From the NCBI RefSeq assembly GCF_028623165.1, contig NZ_CP117772.1, positions 806,001 to 870,000 on the forward strand: a stretch of DNA of 64,000 bases, read 5' to 3'. Position 1 is the stretch's first letter; every line of letters starts with the position of its first letter. Below are positions 47,432 through 55,686 of this stretch, piece after piece. The DNA comes from Nostoc sp. UHCC 0926 (GTDB lineage: Bacteria > Cyanobacteriota > Cyanobacteriia > Cyanobacteriales > Nostocaceae). The notes under the pieces are model-generated. The model saw only the letters and a program-made list of their open reading frames with translations, was not told the DNA's origin and did not search any database. Position numbers and translations under genes: made by a program.

Positions 47432-48712
47432 TTATTGCCCACGTTGTAAACTTAGATGATTGGCACCGGACTGAATCAATTTACTTAGGTCAGCAACCGC
47501 CCTAGCATACTGAGGATCAGCTAATGTCCCCAAGGTTCGATTTTGCACCAATGCTTTCTGTTGTGCCTTGGTTAACTCCACATTAATATCTGGTGCAATG
47601 CCGACATGATTGATATCTCGACCTTTGGGTGTGTAGTATTTGGCGATCGTTAGTTTCAGCGCCGAACCATCAGAAAGTGGCTCTACGGATTGAACTAAAC
47701 CTTTACCGAAGGTGCGAGTCCCTACTAACCTGGCGCGATTGTCATCTTGCAATGCTCCCGACAGAATTTCGCTGGCGCTAGCAGATCCCTTATCGACCAG
47801 GATCACTAAGGGTTTGTTTGTGAGAGGATGTCCTGACGCATTGTAGCTATCTTTAACTTGGTCTCGATTTACCAAAGATACTATTGCCCCTTCCTTCAAC
47901 CACATACTGGCAATTTGCAAACTTGCATCCAGCAGTCCACCTGGGTCAGAACGCAGATCCAAAACGTAGCCCTGCACCTGCTGTTTTTCTAAGGCTTGAA
48001 TTGCCCGATGCATCTCTACCGGAGCAGTTTGCGTAAACTCTGGTAAACGAATGTAACCAATCTTACCCACTGCTGTTGTTTGCGTGTTGTAAGTTACAGG
48101 ATGGATAGCAATATTTGCGCGGGTAAGGTTGAAAGTTTGCGATTGGCTACCCCGTTGAATCATCAGTACTACCTTGGTTCCCACCGGGCCCAGAATCCGC
48201 TTAACGGCATCCTCAATTTTCATCCCCTGAGTTTTTTGACCGTTAATCTGGACAATTACATCGTCCGGCAAAATACCCGCCCTAAAAGCAGGCGTTCCTT
48301 GAATCGGGGCGATAACAGTTAAGGCTTTAGTTTTTTCATTCAGTGCCAGTTCTAACCCGACACCACTGAGGTTGCCAGAAAGGTCTTTATTTAGGGCAAG
48401 AAATTCTTCGGGGTCGAAAAACTCCGTATAACGATCGCCTAATTTAGCCACCATTTCTTGAATCGCCCCATAAGCCTGTTTGTTGGAACTATAGGAGCGG
48501 CTAAGATACTGCTGTCGAATTGCTTTCCAATCTTGATGGTTAAAGCTGACATCAACGTAATTTTTATCTAGGATTTGCCACACCTCATCCACGAGTTTTT
48601 GGGGGCTAGCTTGGGGTTTACCTAGAGCTTTTGAAGCGTAAAGACTACTTCCTGCCAGGATTGCTGCGATAATAGCGAGTTCTATCTTGAGGATCAATTT
48701 TTGCTTGAACAT
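47432..48712 (-). CDS. S41-family carboxyl-terminal processing protease (CtpA-like)
   Basis: A 426-residue serine protease with an N-terminal signal segment (LILKIELAIIAAILAGSSLYA), hence periplasm or lumen. The PDZ domain has GVGLELALNEKTKALTVIAP and PAFRAGILPDDVIVQING. The catalytic region has VDKGSASASEILSGAL (nucleophile Ser) and GTRTFGKGLVQS (general-base Lys). These enzymes trim C-termini of exported or thylakoid proteins; the CtpA member matures photosystem II D1. Cyanobacteria carry several paralogues, so this one need not be the D1 enzyme. Its neighbours, an efflux locus and a small lipoprotein, suggest an envelope quality-control role. Confidence 0.9.
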   Translation of the reverse strand: MFKQKLILKIELAIIAAILAGSSLYASKALGKPQASPQKLVDEVWQILDKNYVDVSFNHQDWKAIRQQYLSRSYSSNKQAYGAIQEMVAKLGDRYTEFFDPEEFLALNKDLSGNLSGVGLELALNEKTKALTVIAPIQGTPAFRAGILPDDVIVQINGQKTQGMKIEDAVKRILGPVGTKVVLMIQRGSQSQTFNLTRANIAIHPVTYNTQTTAVGKIGYIRLPEFTQTAPVEMHRAIQALEKQQVQGYVLDLRSDPGGLLDASLQIASMWLKEGAIVSLVNRDQVKDSYNASGHPLTNKPLVILVDKGSASASEILSGALQDDNRARLVGTRTFGKGLVQSVEPLSDGSALKLTIAKYYTPKGRDINHVGIAPDINVELTKAQQKALVQNRTLGTLADPQYARAVADLSKLIQSGANHLSLQRGQ

Positions 48713-48769
48713 ATTTTAACTATTTAGCATCTATTGCTTTATAAGTATTCTTTCTTTTGACTTGTTGCA

Positions 48770-49159
48770 CTAGGATTTATCTTGGGATTGCCCTTGACGG
48801 TGGGGATAGGCAGTCTTAAAAATATCCTCAATTTTAGTCTTTTGTTCAGCTGTGAGATTCAAGCTCAACACTGCTTTACGCATTCTTTCACCTTGTTGTA
48901 ATTTCGCTGACAATTGCTTTACCTGATCTGGGGTCAGAACTGCCTCAACTTGCTTGCGAACTGCTTCGCGTTTCTGGGCACGTTCCGGCGTATTCGCCCC
49001 AGGAGAGTTGGGAGCAGAACCGTTGGTATTAGATACCTTTGTCCCAGAGTCCTCCCCTTGAGACACATCTGGAGACTTAGAACTGGTGCAACCTGTCATT
49101 CCTCCAATCAGGATAGTTGCAAGTAAAAGGGTTGGTAAAATTATCTGTTTTTTAATCAT
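48770..49159 (-). CDS. Small lipoprotein with Spy/CpxP-like helical region
   Basis: A 129-residue exported lipoprotein. The signal peptide ends in GGMTGCTSS, a lipobox whose Cys would be acylated. A Ser/Asn/Pro-rich linker follows, then a helical region with TPDQVKQLSAKLQQGERMRKAV and LNLTAEQKTKIEDIFK. These LT(A/P)EQ-type segments recall Spy/CpxP periplasmic proteins, which are often induced by envelope stress. It is encoded 57 bases before the S41 protease on the same strand and divergent from a two-component system, a plausible sensory or chaperone set. Confidence 0.7.
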   Translation of the reverse strand: MIKKQIILPTLLLATILIGGMTGCTSSKSPDVSQGEDSGTKVSNTNGSAPNSPGANTPERAQKREAVRKQVEAVLTPDQVKQLSAKLQQGERMRKAVLSLNLTAEQKTKIEDIFKTAYPHRQGQSQDKS

Positions 49160-49444
49160 TTACTTCTCTGGTTTTTGTTGTGTGTAATCCGACTGGATCT
49201 GACTCAATTTCGGTTTATGACTGTTTAGAAGGTGTTTGAAAAGTTACTGCTTTACTCACACCAGCTAATCTTAAAAGTTGGGATGAGTTTGTGCATGAGC
49301 TAGAATTCCTAACCTGACCAGTAAAAAAGTACTCAATAAATTGTGACTTTTTTCCTAATTTAGAAATAATTAATCAGTCGAAATGGCTCTATCAATACTA
49401 GAGACAGATTCGTTATATAGGAAGAAGAGTTTCATCCTAAAATT
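49160..49444. other. Divergent promoter region: lipoprotein (-) / histidine kinase (+)
   Basis: A 285-base non-coding region between divergent genes. Both promoters must lie here, which makes it a natural site for autoregulation by the response regulator. I see no strong repeat or palindrome in it. Confidence 0.4.
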
Positions 49445-50713
49445 GTGAAAATACCTATGGTTTTGTTACAAAGGCCATTGAGTTGGAACAGTTCTATGGT
49501 TCGCTTGACCTACCCATCGTTTCGTCTGTTGCTTTACCTAGAGTGGCTGTTATTAGCCACGGCAATGTTCATGGAAGTTGTGCTGCCGTTTGAGTTGTCC
49601 TGGTCGTTGCTGCTACGAGTTGTTGCGATCGCAACTTTCAGCTTGATGGGCTTAAGACTACCAATGGTGAAGCTGGAAACAAAATTATTTTATACAGCCC
49701 TGGAATTCGGTTTAATTTTACTGCCAACAACTCAACATAGCTTATCTAGTCGCTCCGTTTTCCTGCTGTGTCTGGTACTGGTGATGCGGAGTTGCCTGAT
49801 ATTTAAGCAATTGGGACAGTTGCTTGTCTTGGGTTTATCTCTGCTTTGTTATGGAACACTGCTTTTGTCAAGACCGATTGTACCTGATAAGTTTATGCCA
49901 GATAAGCTGATCGCCATGTCTTGGGATTGGCGATTAAGTAATATATTATTGTTTAGCTTAACGTTAGTATTCGCTTTATTATTAATTAATGCCTTGCTTG
50001 CAGAGCGTCAAAGTCGAGAGCAGTTAGAAATTGCCCATCAGCAATTAGAGATAACCAATCAACAACTGTGTCAGTATGCGCTACGGATTGAAGATCAGGC
50101 AACCTTGCAGGAACGCAACCGAATTGCCCGTGAAATTCATGATGGGTTGGGACACACTCTAGTTGCCCAAACTATTCAGATTAATAACACCCTGTTGTTC
50201 TGGGAATCAAATAATCACAAAGCATTGACATTTCTCAAACAGGCAAAGGAATTGGGGGCTGAGGCGCTGCTGGAAATTCGGCGATCGCTTTCTGTTTTAC
50301 GTTCAAATCCTTTGCAAGGACAATCTCTCAAATCAGCCATTGAAAAGCTGCTGACAGATTTTCAGCAAATCACAGGTATTGAACCGGACTGTAAAATTGA
50401 TCTACCATACACTTTACCAACAGAAGTAAACACGGCCCTTTACCGGATTGTGCAAGAATCGCTGACAAATATTTGCAAACACGCTCAAGCGACGAGTGTC
50501 ACCGTTGGACTACTGGCTGACGCTGGGATGATTCATCTGTCAATCGAAGATAATGGAAAAGGGTTTAACCCCACTCAAAATACAACCGGGTTTGGGCTAC
50601 AAGGGATGCGAGAACGAGCGGTTGCACTGGGCGCTCAATTAAATCTCCACAGTCAATTAGGAATAGGTTGCTGTATTTCTGTTTGTTTGCCACTATCAAA
50701 GCTGTTGTTTTAG
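49445..50713 (+). CDS. NarL/DesK-type sensor histidine kinase
   Basis: A 422-residue membrane histidine kinase. The N-terminal third has several hydrophobic helices (LLLYLEWLLLATAMFMEVV, then LLVLGLSLLCYGTLLL). A short coiled linker (EQLEIAHQQLEITNQQL) leads to the HisKA_3 domain with ERNRIAREIHDGLGHTL, where the His is phosphorylated. The ATPase domain has ALYRIVQESLTNICKHA (N box) and DNGKGFN...GFGLQGMRERA. There is no extracellular sensor domain of note, so the signal may be membrane-borne. The start is a GTG; an ATG 12 bases downstream is an alternative. It is followed after 2 bases by its response regulator. Confidence 0.92.
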   Translation: MKIPMVLLQRPLSWNSSMVRLTYPSFRLLLYLEWLLLATAMFMEVVLPFELSWSLLLRVVAIATFSLMGLRLPMVKLETKLFYTALEFGLILLPTTQHSLSSRSVFLLCLVLVMRSCLIFKQLGQLLVLGLSLLCYGTLLLSRPIVPDKFMPDKLIAMSWDWRLSNILLFSLTLVFALLLINALLAERQSREQLEIAHQQLEITNQQLCQYALRIEDQATLQERNRIAREIHDGLGHTLVAQTIQINNTLLFWESNNHKALTFLKQAKELGAEALLEIRRSLSVLRSNPLQGQSLKSAIEKLLTDFQQITGIEPDCKIDLPYTLPTEVNTALYRIVQESLTNICKHAQATSVTVGLLADAGMIHLSIEDNGKGFNPTQNTTGFGLQGMRERAVALGAQLNLHSQLGIGCCISVCLPLSKLLF

Positions 50714-50715
50714 GT

Positions 50716-51351
50716 ATGATTCGGATTTTATTAGTTGACGATCAGCATCTTATTCGCCAGGGACTTAAGAGTATGCTTGAGTCGAATGCCCAGATGCAGG
50801 TAATCGGTGAGGCGGAGAATGGGCAACGCGCACTCGAGGTGATTCCTGCACTGCAACCTGATATTGTGCTAATGGATATTCGGATGCCCGTAATGGATGG
50901 AGTTGCCGCAACAAAAGCGATCGCTCAACAATATCCTGACATTAAGGTTCTCGTTCTGACCACCTTCGATGATGATCAGTATGTTTACCAGGCGATGCGG
51001 CTGGGTGCAAAGGGCTATTTACTCAAGGACACCGAACCTGATGAATTAATGTTGGCAATTCGAGCCGTCTACAAGGGACAAACCCTACTTGGCCCGGGAT
51101 TGTTTGAGAAAGCCCTCATGCCGATTACCGCACCTGTCCCGTCTGTGCAAATCCCTCCAGAATTGGCGCAACTTACACCCAGAGAATTAGATGTATTGCG
51201 GTTAATTGCTTGTGGAGCCAATAACCGTGAAATTGCTGAATCGCTGTTTCTTTCAGAAAACACTGTTAAGAATTATGTTACCAATATTCTGAGTCGGTTG
51301 AATTTACGCGATCGCACTCAAGCCGCTTTGTTTGCCCATTCCTTGTTCTGA
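50716..51351 (+). CDS. NarL/FixJ-type response regulator
   Basis: A 211-residue two-component regulator. The receiver domain has ILLVDDQHLIRQG, phosphoacceptor Asp in DIVLMDIRMPVMDG, and the conserved Lys in GYLLKD. The C-terminal LuxR-type helix-turn-helix has LTPRELDVLRLIACGANNREIAE...TVKNYVTNIL. The ATG at 50716, 2 bases after the kinase stop, gives a domain-exact N-terminus; an in-frame ATG at 50668 lies inside the kinase gene and would add 16 residues of no family character. It is the cognate regulator of the preceding kinase and may control the divergent protease, lipoprotein and efflux genes. Confidence 0.93.
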   Translation: MIRILLVDDQHLIRQGLKSMLESNAQMQVIGEAENGQRALEVIPALQPDIVLMDIRMPVMDGVAATKAIAQQYPDIKVLVLTTFDDDQYVYQAMRLGAKGYLLKDTEPDELMLAIRAVYKGQTLLGPGLFEKALMPITAPVPSVQIPPELAQLTPRELDVLRLIACGANNREIAESLFLSENTVKNYVTNILSRLNLRDRTQAALFAHSLF

Positions 51352-51453
51352 CTTTTCCCGTTAAGTCTTGAAAAGCTTGTTCACAAACGATTTAGGAAAC
51401 AGCACAGTATATACGGTACACTAATTGAAATCGGGTGCTAAAGGTGACGAGTA

Positions 51454-51534
51454 ATGCTGGACTAGTGGGAGAAAAATTTTGCAACCTGTGAGTTGGGCGA
51501 CATTCGTTTGAATGAGCGTGCGATGTCTATTTTG
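51454..51534 (+). pseudogene. IS4/Tn5-type transposase N-terminal remnant
   Basis: Reads MLD-stop-WEKNFATCELGDIRLNERA. This is the typical start of a Tn5-like IS4-family transposase (W...F...LGD.R...R), with one stop codon near the beginning. The similarity ends near 51534 and nothing else of the transposase follows. Confidence 0.55.
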
Positions 51535-51652
51535 ATTTACAACGATTTGTTATCTCCGTGTTCAGGAGATGCATTGTATTTTTTATTTAAGGTTTCGGTT
51601 TTTACTTTGATTTATCCGCCTTGCTAACCACGCTTGAGTGCAAACAACATTC

Positions 51653-52024
51653 TCATCTCTGTTTGCAGCTTGCGGTAAGTTCTACATTGTAAAAAGTCCC
51701 TGGCTTGGGATTAATTGAACGCAATTCCTGGATAAAAGCATTAAATGTTGTATTGCTTATGCCGAAGCCAGCTTCAGCACAAGCAGATAAACCTCCTTCG
51801 ATGGGAATAGGAGATCCGACCCTGGGACTATATACAATGAATTTATCGACGGTGCTAGTAGCAACCGCAAACCCGATAACCTGGCGAATTGTTCGCAAAG
51901 CGGCATTATCTAAGGAACCACCAATACTGCCAATACTGATATTAACCGCACGATTTTCAGCAAAGGCCGGCGCACTAATCGACAATACTGCCCCGACAAT
52001 AATGAAACAGGTGAACTTCTTCAT
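51653..52024 (-). CDS. Small secreted protein of unknown function
   Basis: A 123-residue protein with a clear Sec signal peptide (MKKFTCFIIVGAVLSISAPAFA, cleavage after AFA). The mature part has two Cys (LSACAEAG and LTASCKQR) that could form a disulfide. It includes VDKFIVYSPRVGSPIPIEGG. I do not recognise the family. The ATG at 52024 is preferred because it begins the signal peptide directly, with a gaggag ribosome binding site upstream; an earlier in-frame ATG at 52039 adds only five residues. It stands alone between IS debris and a repeat region. Confidence 0.72.
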   Translation of the reverse strand: MKKFTCFIIVGAVLSISAPAFAENRAVNISIGSIGGSLDNAALRTIRQVIGFAVATSTVDKFIVYSPRVGSPIPIEGGLSACAEAGFGISNTTFNAFIQELRSINPKPGTFYNVELTASCKQR

Positions 52025-52481
52025 TTTGCTCTCCTCCAAAAAATTGAAAAATTAATAATTAGGTTTCGACATGGATGAGGTACATCAGAGAATTTGCTAT
52101 GTAAGAATTTCAGACATCGTGTTCTACCTCACTCGACTCAAAACCTATGTAGGTAAAAAACGTAGACTAACTATTTATTATACGGATTATTATACGGAAA
52201 ATTTCCATTTGAAGAAGAATTCAGCACTCAAAATCAATTCATGTGGGGATTCTGACCGGCCAGTGATTGTAGACCACCAAATCTACGAGGTAGTCCTAAA
52301 TAGATGTTGTGTTTCTAATCTTGGAAAATAGTCCACTCACTTTTTTACCTTGTATCTTTCCATATATCTATGAAGGGGCGAAAGGTTACTCCCAAGAATT
52401 GCACCATAAAATAGTTCAGCTTTTACTAAGTAAGTCGGCGATAAAAATTCAATGTATATGAAGAAATATAAAGTTGAAGTA

Positions 52482-52510
52482 GGGTGTGTTACGCCGTAGG
52501 CTAACGCACC
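52482..52510. repeat. Interspersed hairpin repeat
   Basis: GGTGTGTTA and TAACGCACC are inverted with one mismatch around cgccgtaggc. This form of short hairpin repeat is widespread between genes in Nostoc-type genomes. Confidence 0.6.
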
Positions 52511-52604
52511 AACGATTTAAATTTCTTAACATAGCTTGAAATATTAGCACCGACTTACTTACCGAACAAACAGTAATATCTGCTGATAATATAGGATTTT
52601 TATC

Positions 52605-52680
52605 GGGACTTAAACATTTTTGAGGTAGAAACAAGCCTTAAACCCAAGCAGAGTAAAGGAAATACACCAAATACTCAAAA
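52605..52680 (+). repeat. Dispersed repeat, copy 2
   Basis: Begins gggacttaaacatttttgag, the same 20 bases as the copy at 36688, and stays similar for about 75 bases. It ends about 55 bases short of the truncated coxA end. Confidence 0.65.
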
Positions 52681-52734
52681 ATAGCCCAAACCCACATATA
52701 TCGATAAAGTAACCAAAACGATGTCGAAATCTTT

Positions 52735-52995
52735 CTATATAGTGCCGTGCATGGTGAACATCCCGTTATAGACGGTGCGATCAACTAGATCAGATTCGGG
52801 TGTAATCGGTTCTCCCCGAATCACCATTGCGAAAATACTGCCGATGAGAAAGAAGAAGAAAGAAGTAACGAGGTACTGGATACCAATAACTTTGTGGTCG
52901 GTGTTAAAGCTGAAGTATTTCTTCCAGCCGTTGGTTGTTTCGTCGTGCGGCTTCTCACTGGGGAAAATGCCTTCGATTGGGATGTTTGTCATCAA
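52735..52995 (-). pseudogene. Cytochrome oxidase subunit I, N-terminal fragment (ctaD/coxA type)
   Basis: An 86-codon frame with the N-terminus of heme-copper oxidase subunit I: KKYFSFNTDHKVIGIQYLVTSFFFFLIG, then VYNGMFTMHGTI. The normal protein is over 500 residues and continues after MHGTI; here a stop codon follows at once. The first helix is present, but the second helix with its heme ligand and all copper ligands are missing. The start overlaps the subunit II stop by 4 bases (ATGA), so the operon is otherwise normal. The rest of the gene is not found elsewhere in this window. Confidence 0.85.
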
Positions 52996-53927
52996 TTTGT
53001 TTCCTTTCTACCGGGATAATTGACCAAAGGAGGTGCCGCAGGTGCAACTCTGACCCAACCAGTTTTGACTGACTTACTGGCTGCTTGGGCATACTCAGAA
53101 TTTGCTTGATTGTTAGCGGGAGATGGTTTTTGGGTTGCGGCTTTGGCTAACCACTGGTGGTAATCCTCTGGTGATTCGACAACTACATTCGCCTGCATGG
53201 TGGCAAAGTATGTGCCGCTATATTGGGAATCGGTAAGCCGATATTTACCCGCACGGATGGGGGTAAATTCAAAGTCGATGGTGTGGTTGGGAATAATATC
53301 TTGTTTGAGGCGGAATGCTGGAATGTAGAAGCCGTGGAGAACGTCTTGTGATTGCAGTGCCAAACGCACGCGGCGATCGCTAGGCAAATGCAACTCGCTA
53401 CTGGTAATATTTTTCTCAGGATAGTGGAATACCCAAGCCCATTGTTTAGCTAGAACATCAATCTTTTCAACAGGTTCCGCTAAGTCCTTTTGTGGTGCTG
53501 CATAGGCCGATTCCATCCCCATCGGGTTATGCAGATGGACAAGTTGCATCGGCCCTTGAATCCCCATTTGCTCATAGACTTGGTAGCTATAACTTGCAAT
53601 CCAAAATACCAAGAGAATTGGGATGACTGTCCAGACGACTTCCACTGCCATATTACCATCTATTGGAGGGCCGTCAGTGAAGTCATCTTTGACTGCCCGA
53701 TGGAAGATCACAGAATACATCAGAGTACTTGTTACTCCCAAGAAGATGAAGGCACCGAGAGTTACTAAAAAGCTGATCAAATCATCAATTAGTTGCGATT
53801 CAGCTGCTGCTTGGGGGGGAAGCCACGAGTAAGCCTGTTTACCAATCCAGAGACTGATAATAGTCACAGCGATCGCACCCGTAATCACGGTTAAAATATT
53901 TAAAATCTTGCGGATGTTCATAGTCAT
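52992..53927 (-). CDS. Alternative terminal oxidase subunit II lacking CuA ligands (ctaC/coxB type)
   Basis: A 311-residue oxidase subunit II with two N-terminal membrane helices (VITGAIAVTIISLWIG; FLVTLGAFIFLGVTSTLMYS) and a periplasmic cupredoxin domain (VLAKQWAWVFHYPE, DVLHGFYIPAFRLKQDIIPN). In aa3 oxidases the CuA loop is a C-x3-C-x3-H-x2-M motif; here it reads DSQYSGTYFATM. Both Cys and the His are replaced, so electrons are probably taken from quinol, as in the cyanobacterial alternative respiratory terminal oxidase (Cox3 in Anabaena). It follows two DUF2231 genes. The start may be 53921, six bases in. Confidence 0.92.
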   Translation of the reverse strand: MTMNIRKILNILTVITGAIAVTIISLWIGKQAYSWLPPQAAAESQLIDDLISFLVTLGAFIFLGVTSTLMYSVIFHRAVKDDFTDGPPIDGNMAVEVVWTVIPILLVFWIASYSYQVYEQMGIQGPMQLVHLHNPMGMESAYAAPQKDLAEPVEKIDVLAKQWAWVFHYPEKNITSSELHLPSDRRVRLALQSQDVLHGFYIPAFRLKQDIIPNHTIDFEFTPIRAGKYRLTDSQYSGTYFATMQANVVVESPEDYHQWLAKAATQKPSPANNQANSEYAQAASKSVKTGWVRVAPAAPPLVNYPGRKETN

Positions 53928-53935
53928 TGGTTATT

Positions 53936-53962
53936 GGGCATGGGGCATGGGGCATTGGGCAA
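53936..53962. repeat. Heptamer tandem repeat (gggcatg type)
   Basis: Tandem units of gggcatg/gggcatt lie in the 40-base gap between subunit II and the upstream DUF2231 gene. Such heptamers are a hallmark of Nostoc-type intergenic DNA. Confidence 0.6.
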
Positions 53963-53967
53963 ATGAC

Positions 53968-54585
53968 TTATTTGAGTGTTGTGTTCAGGTCTTGGCCCAA
54001 TCGCAGCAAATTATCTGCTGTATTGTGTACGCCAAATTCGGTGGCTAGTTGCGCTCCTAGTGTGCCGTGGATGAACATAATGAACATGATTGCTATGCCT
54101 GCGAACAGATAGATCCACTGCACTTCTCTATCTGTCTGTTTATATGCTTGTTTGTCCCAGACGTAGCGTTGCCATCCTCTCCAGATGGTCATGCCAAGAA
54201 TCAGTCCTAATAAAAAGACGCCACCTATACCATGCCAAATCATGGTTTGCATTGCCTGTAATCCCCAGGCACTCTTGACATCAGTAGGTGGTGCTGCTAA
54301 AAGCATTTCGTAAAAGCCTGCCCCCACAGTGAAAAAAGTGATAATGCTGGAAGCGATCATGTTGTACCAGCCAACATCAAAGAAGTTGGCACGTTTTACA
54401 GTAATCGCAAAATATTTGAAGACCCATATTTCTAAGGGAAACAGCACACCAACGATATCAAAGGTAATCCCAATGATGAACAAACCCAAAGTGAAATGGA
54501 CTAAGTTAGGATGAATAGGAATGGTGTAAGGCAGTCCGTTGGTACCTAGTTGTGTACTTAATTGGTCAATTAGTTCCGAGTTCAT
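53968..54585 (-). CDS. DUF2231 membrane protein, second copy
   Basis: A 205-residue membrane protein of the DUF2231 family. It begins with the family pattern YTIPIHPNLVHFTLGLFIIGITFDIVG and has three or four further hydrophobic segments with conserved His (MIWHGIGGVF, MFIHGTLGA). The conserved His in membrane segments suggest heme or metal contact, but this is inference. It overlaps the preceding DUF2231 gene by 4 bases and comes before the oxidase subunit II gene. The same arrangement is known for the heterocyst cox3 locus of Anabaena, which suggests an assembly or electron-input role. Confidence 0.85.
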   Translation of the reverse strand: MNSELIDQLSTQLGTNGLPYTIPIHPNLVHFTLGLFIIGITFDIVGVLFPLEIWVFKYFAITVKRANFFDVGWYNMIASSIITFFTVGAGFYEMLLAAPPTDVKSAWGLQAMQTMIWHGIGGVFLLGLILGMTIWRGWQRYVWDKQAYKQTDREVQWIYLFAGIAIMFIMFIHGTLGAQLATEFGVHNTADNLLRLGQDLNTTLK

Positions 54586-55082
54586 CGCAAAATACCATTT
54601 TTTAATGCTTCAACAACTGGCACTGTGTGCAGTCCATATACCCAAACAAGTTCATCTCCAAGATATACTTGCAAACCAACTATTAGGGTTAAAAATAGCC
54701 CCGCTACCATATAATGAATCGGTAATTTTTCAGGGTTGCGTGTGCGAAGTACATAACGCCAAGCTGTAATCGCTGCAATAATTCCAGACAGTGACCAGCC
54801 AAGCAGCGTATGCATGTTCAGTACTGCCTTAACAGCATCGTAAGGTCTTGCCAAGCCAGCTTCAAACTGACCAAAGATGACGGCAACAAAGATGGCGATC
54901 GTGGCGACACACATATTCCACCAACCCACCTCAAAAAGACGAGCTTTACCAGTGAAATAACCAACTACATCGCAGACAAAGGCAAACAATACCATCGCAA
55001 TTACGAAGTGGACAACGATGGGATGAATTGTATCTGGGTAGGGTAAATTGTGGTCGTTGAAAGATGTAAGATAATCAAACAT
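54582..55082 (-). CDS. DUF2231 membrane protein, first copy
   Basis: A 166-residue four-helix-type membrane protein. It shows the DUF2231 signature YPDTIHPIVVHFVIAMVLFAFVCDVVGYF near the N-terminus, MHTLLGWSLSGIIAAITAWRYVL in the middle and VYGLHTVPVVEAL at the end. It is the first gene of the four-gene oxidase operon and shares a 4-base stop/start overlap with the second DUF2231 gene. It is shorter than its neighbour and similar at the N-terminus, so the two look like a tandem duplication. Confidence 0.85.
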   Translation of the reverse strand: MFDYLTSFNDHNLPYPDTIHPIVVHFVIAMVLFAFVCDVVGYFTGKARLFEVGWWNMCVATIAIFVAVIFGQFEAGLARPYDAVKAVLNMHTLLGWSLSGIIAAITAWRYVLRTRNPEKLPIHYMVAGLFLTLIVGLQVYLGDELVWVYGLHTVPVVEALKNGILR

Positions 55083-55686
55083 TATGTTCTAGTCAATCTA
55101 TTAGCTAGAAGTTAATAGTTAATAGTAAAAAACTAACTTCTAACCCTGAACATTCACAACCTTTTGACTTATATAACGACTCAGGTTGGACTTAAAACCT
55201 GCCAAAATAACAGCAGTAGTTCTCATTATGAGAATTATTTTTACAAGGCAGCTTCATTTCCATAGGTAGAAGCCTTGGAATCTGATGCACTCCACCAAAT
55301 AGGTTTTGGGCATTATTACGCCTAATGTTACAGTGCCATTGAAGGTTGATAGGCAAAAAACAGAGGCTTGAGTGAAAAATACTGAAAAGGCGCTTAACGC
55401 TGCATATCTCATCTGAGGGCGTTTATTATTGGCTGAACGCTGATCAAAGATGTTTTACTGAATCAACGTCACTTCTTGGCTTATAAGTTAACAAGATGCA
55501 AAAACCATACCTTTAAAAGAAAATTTTGCCTTGTCCAAGCTCATGATAGTAGTGATTCTTATATGTACCTTATTTTTTTTTGAAGAACTTTTGTACTTTT
55601 ATTTATCCATATATAAAGAATATCATATATTTGGCAAATTTACTTGCGATCGCTAATTAATTTTCAAAGAGTATTTGTGGTTACAA
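55083..55686. other. Promoter region upstream of the oxidase operon
   Basis: About 600 bases without a gene. It includes a short tandem stretch (agttaatagttaatagtaaaa near 55110) and the 15-base palindrome at 55220-55234. I looked for an NtcA site (GTA-N8-TAC) and found no convincing one. Confidence 0.4.
55220..55234. promoter_or_regulatory. Candidate operator palindrome upstream of the oxidase operon
   Basis: TTCTCAT-T-ATGAGAA is a perfect inverted repeat of 7-base arms, 138 bases upstream of the first DUF2231 start. Its form suits a small dimeric repressor such as a Fur-family protein. No factor can be assigned. Confidence 0.4.

Larger units (their letters stand above)
52025..52734. other. 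Gene-poor region with repeats next to truncated coxA
   Basis: About 710 bases. A + strand frame at 52071-52331 has no family character and is not called. The region holds a hairpin repeat (52482-52510) and a copy of the dispersed repeat (52605-52680). It abuts the point where the subunit I gene breaks off, so it is the foreign side of that junction. Confidence 0.5.

Noticed and set aside
52071..52331. 86-codon + strand frame
   Set aside because: No family features, odd composition, no ribosome binding site, lies in a repeat-rich region.
1..52734. Search for the missing part of subunit I elsewhere in the window
   Set aside because: No frame with heme-copper oxidase helices or copper-ligand motifs was seen on either strand left of the break.
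53936..53962. Short tandem repeats considered as a CRISPR remnant
   Set aside because: Heptamer units without spacers; this is Nostoc-type STR DNA, not repeat-spacer structure. No cas gene is present.
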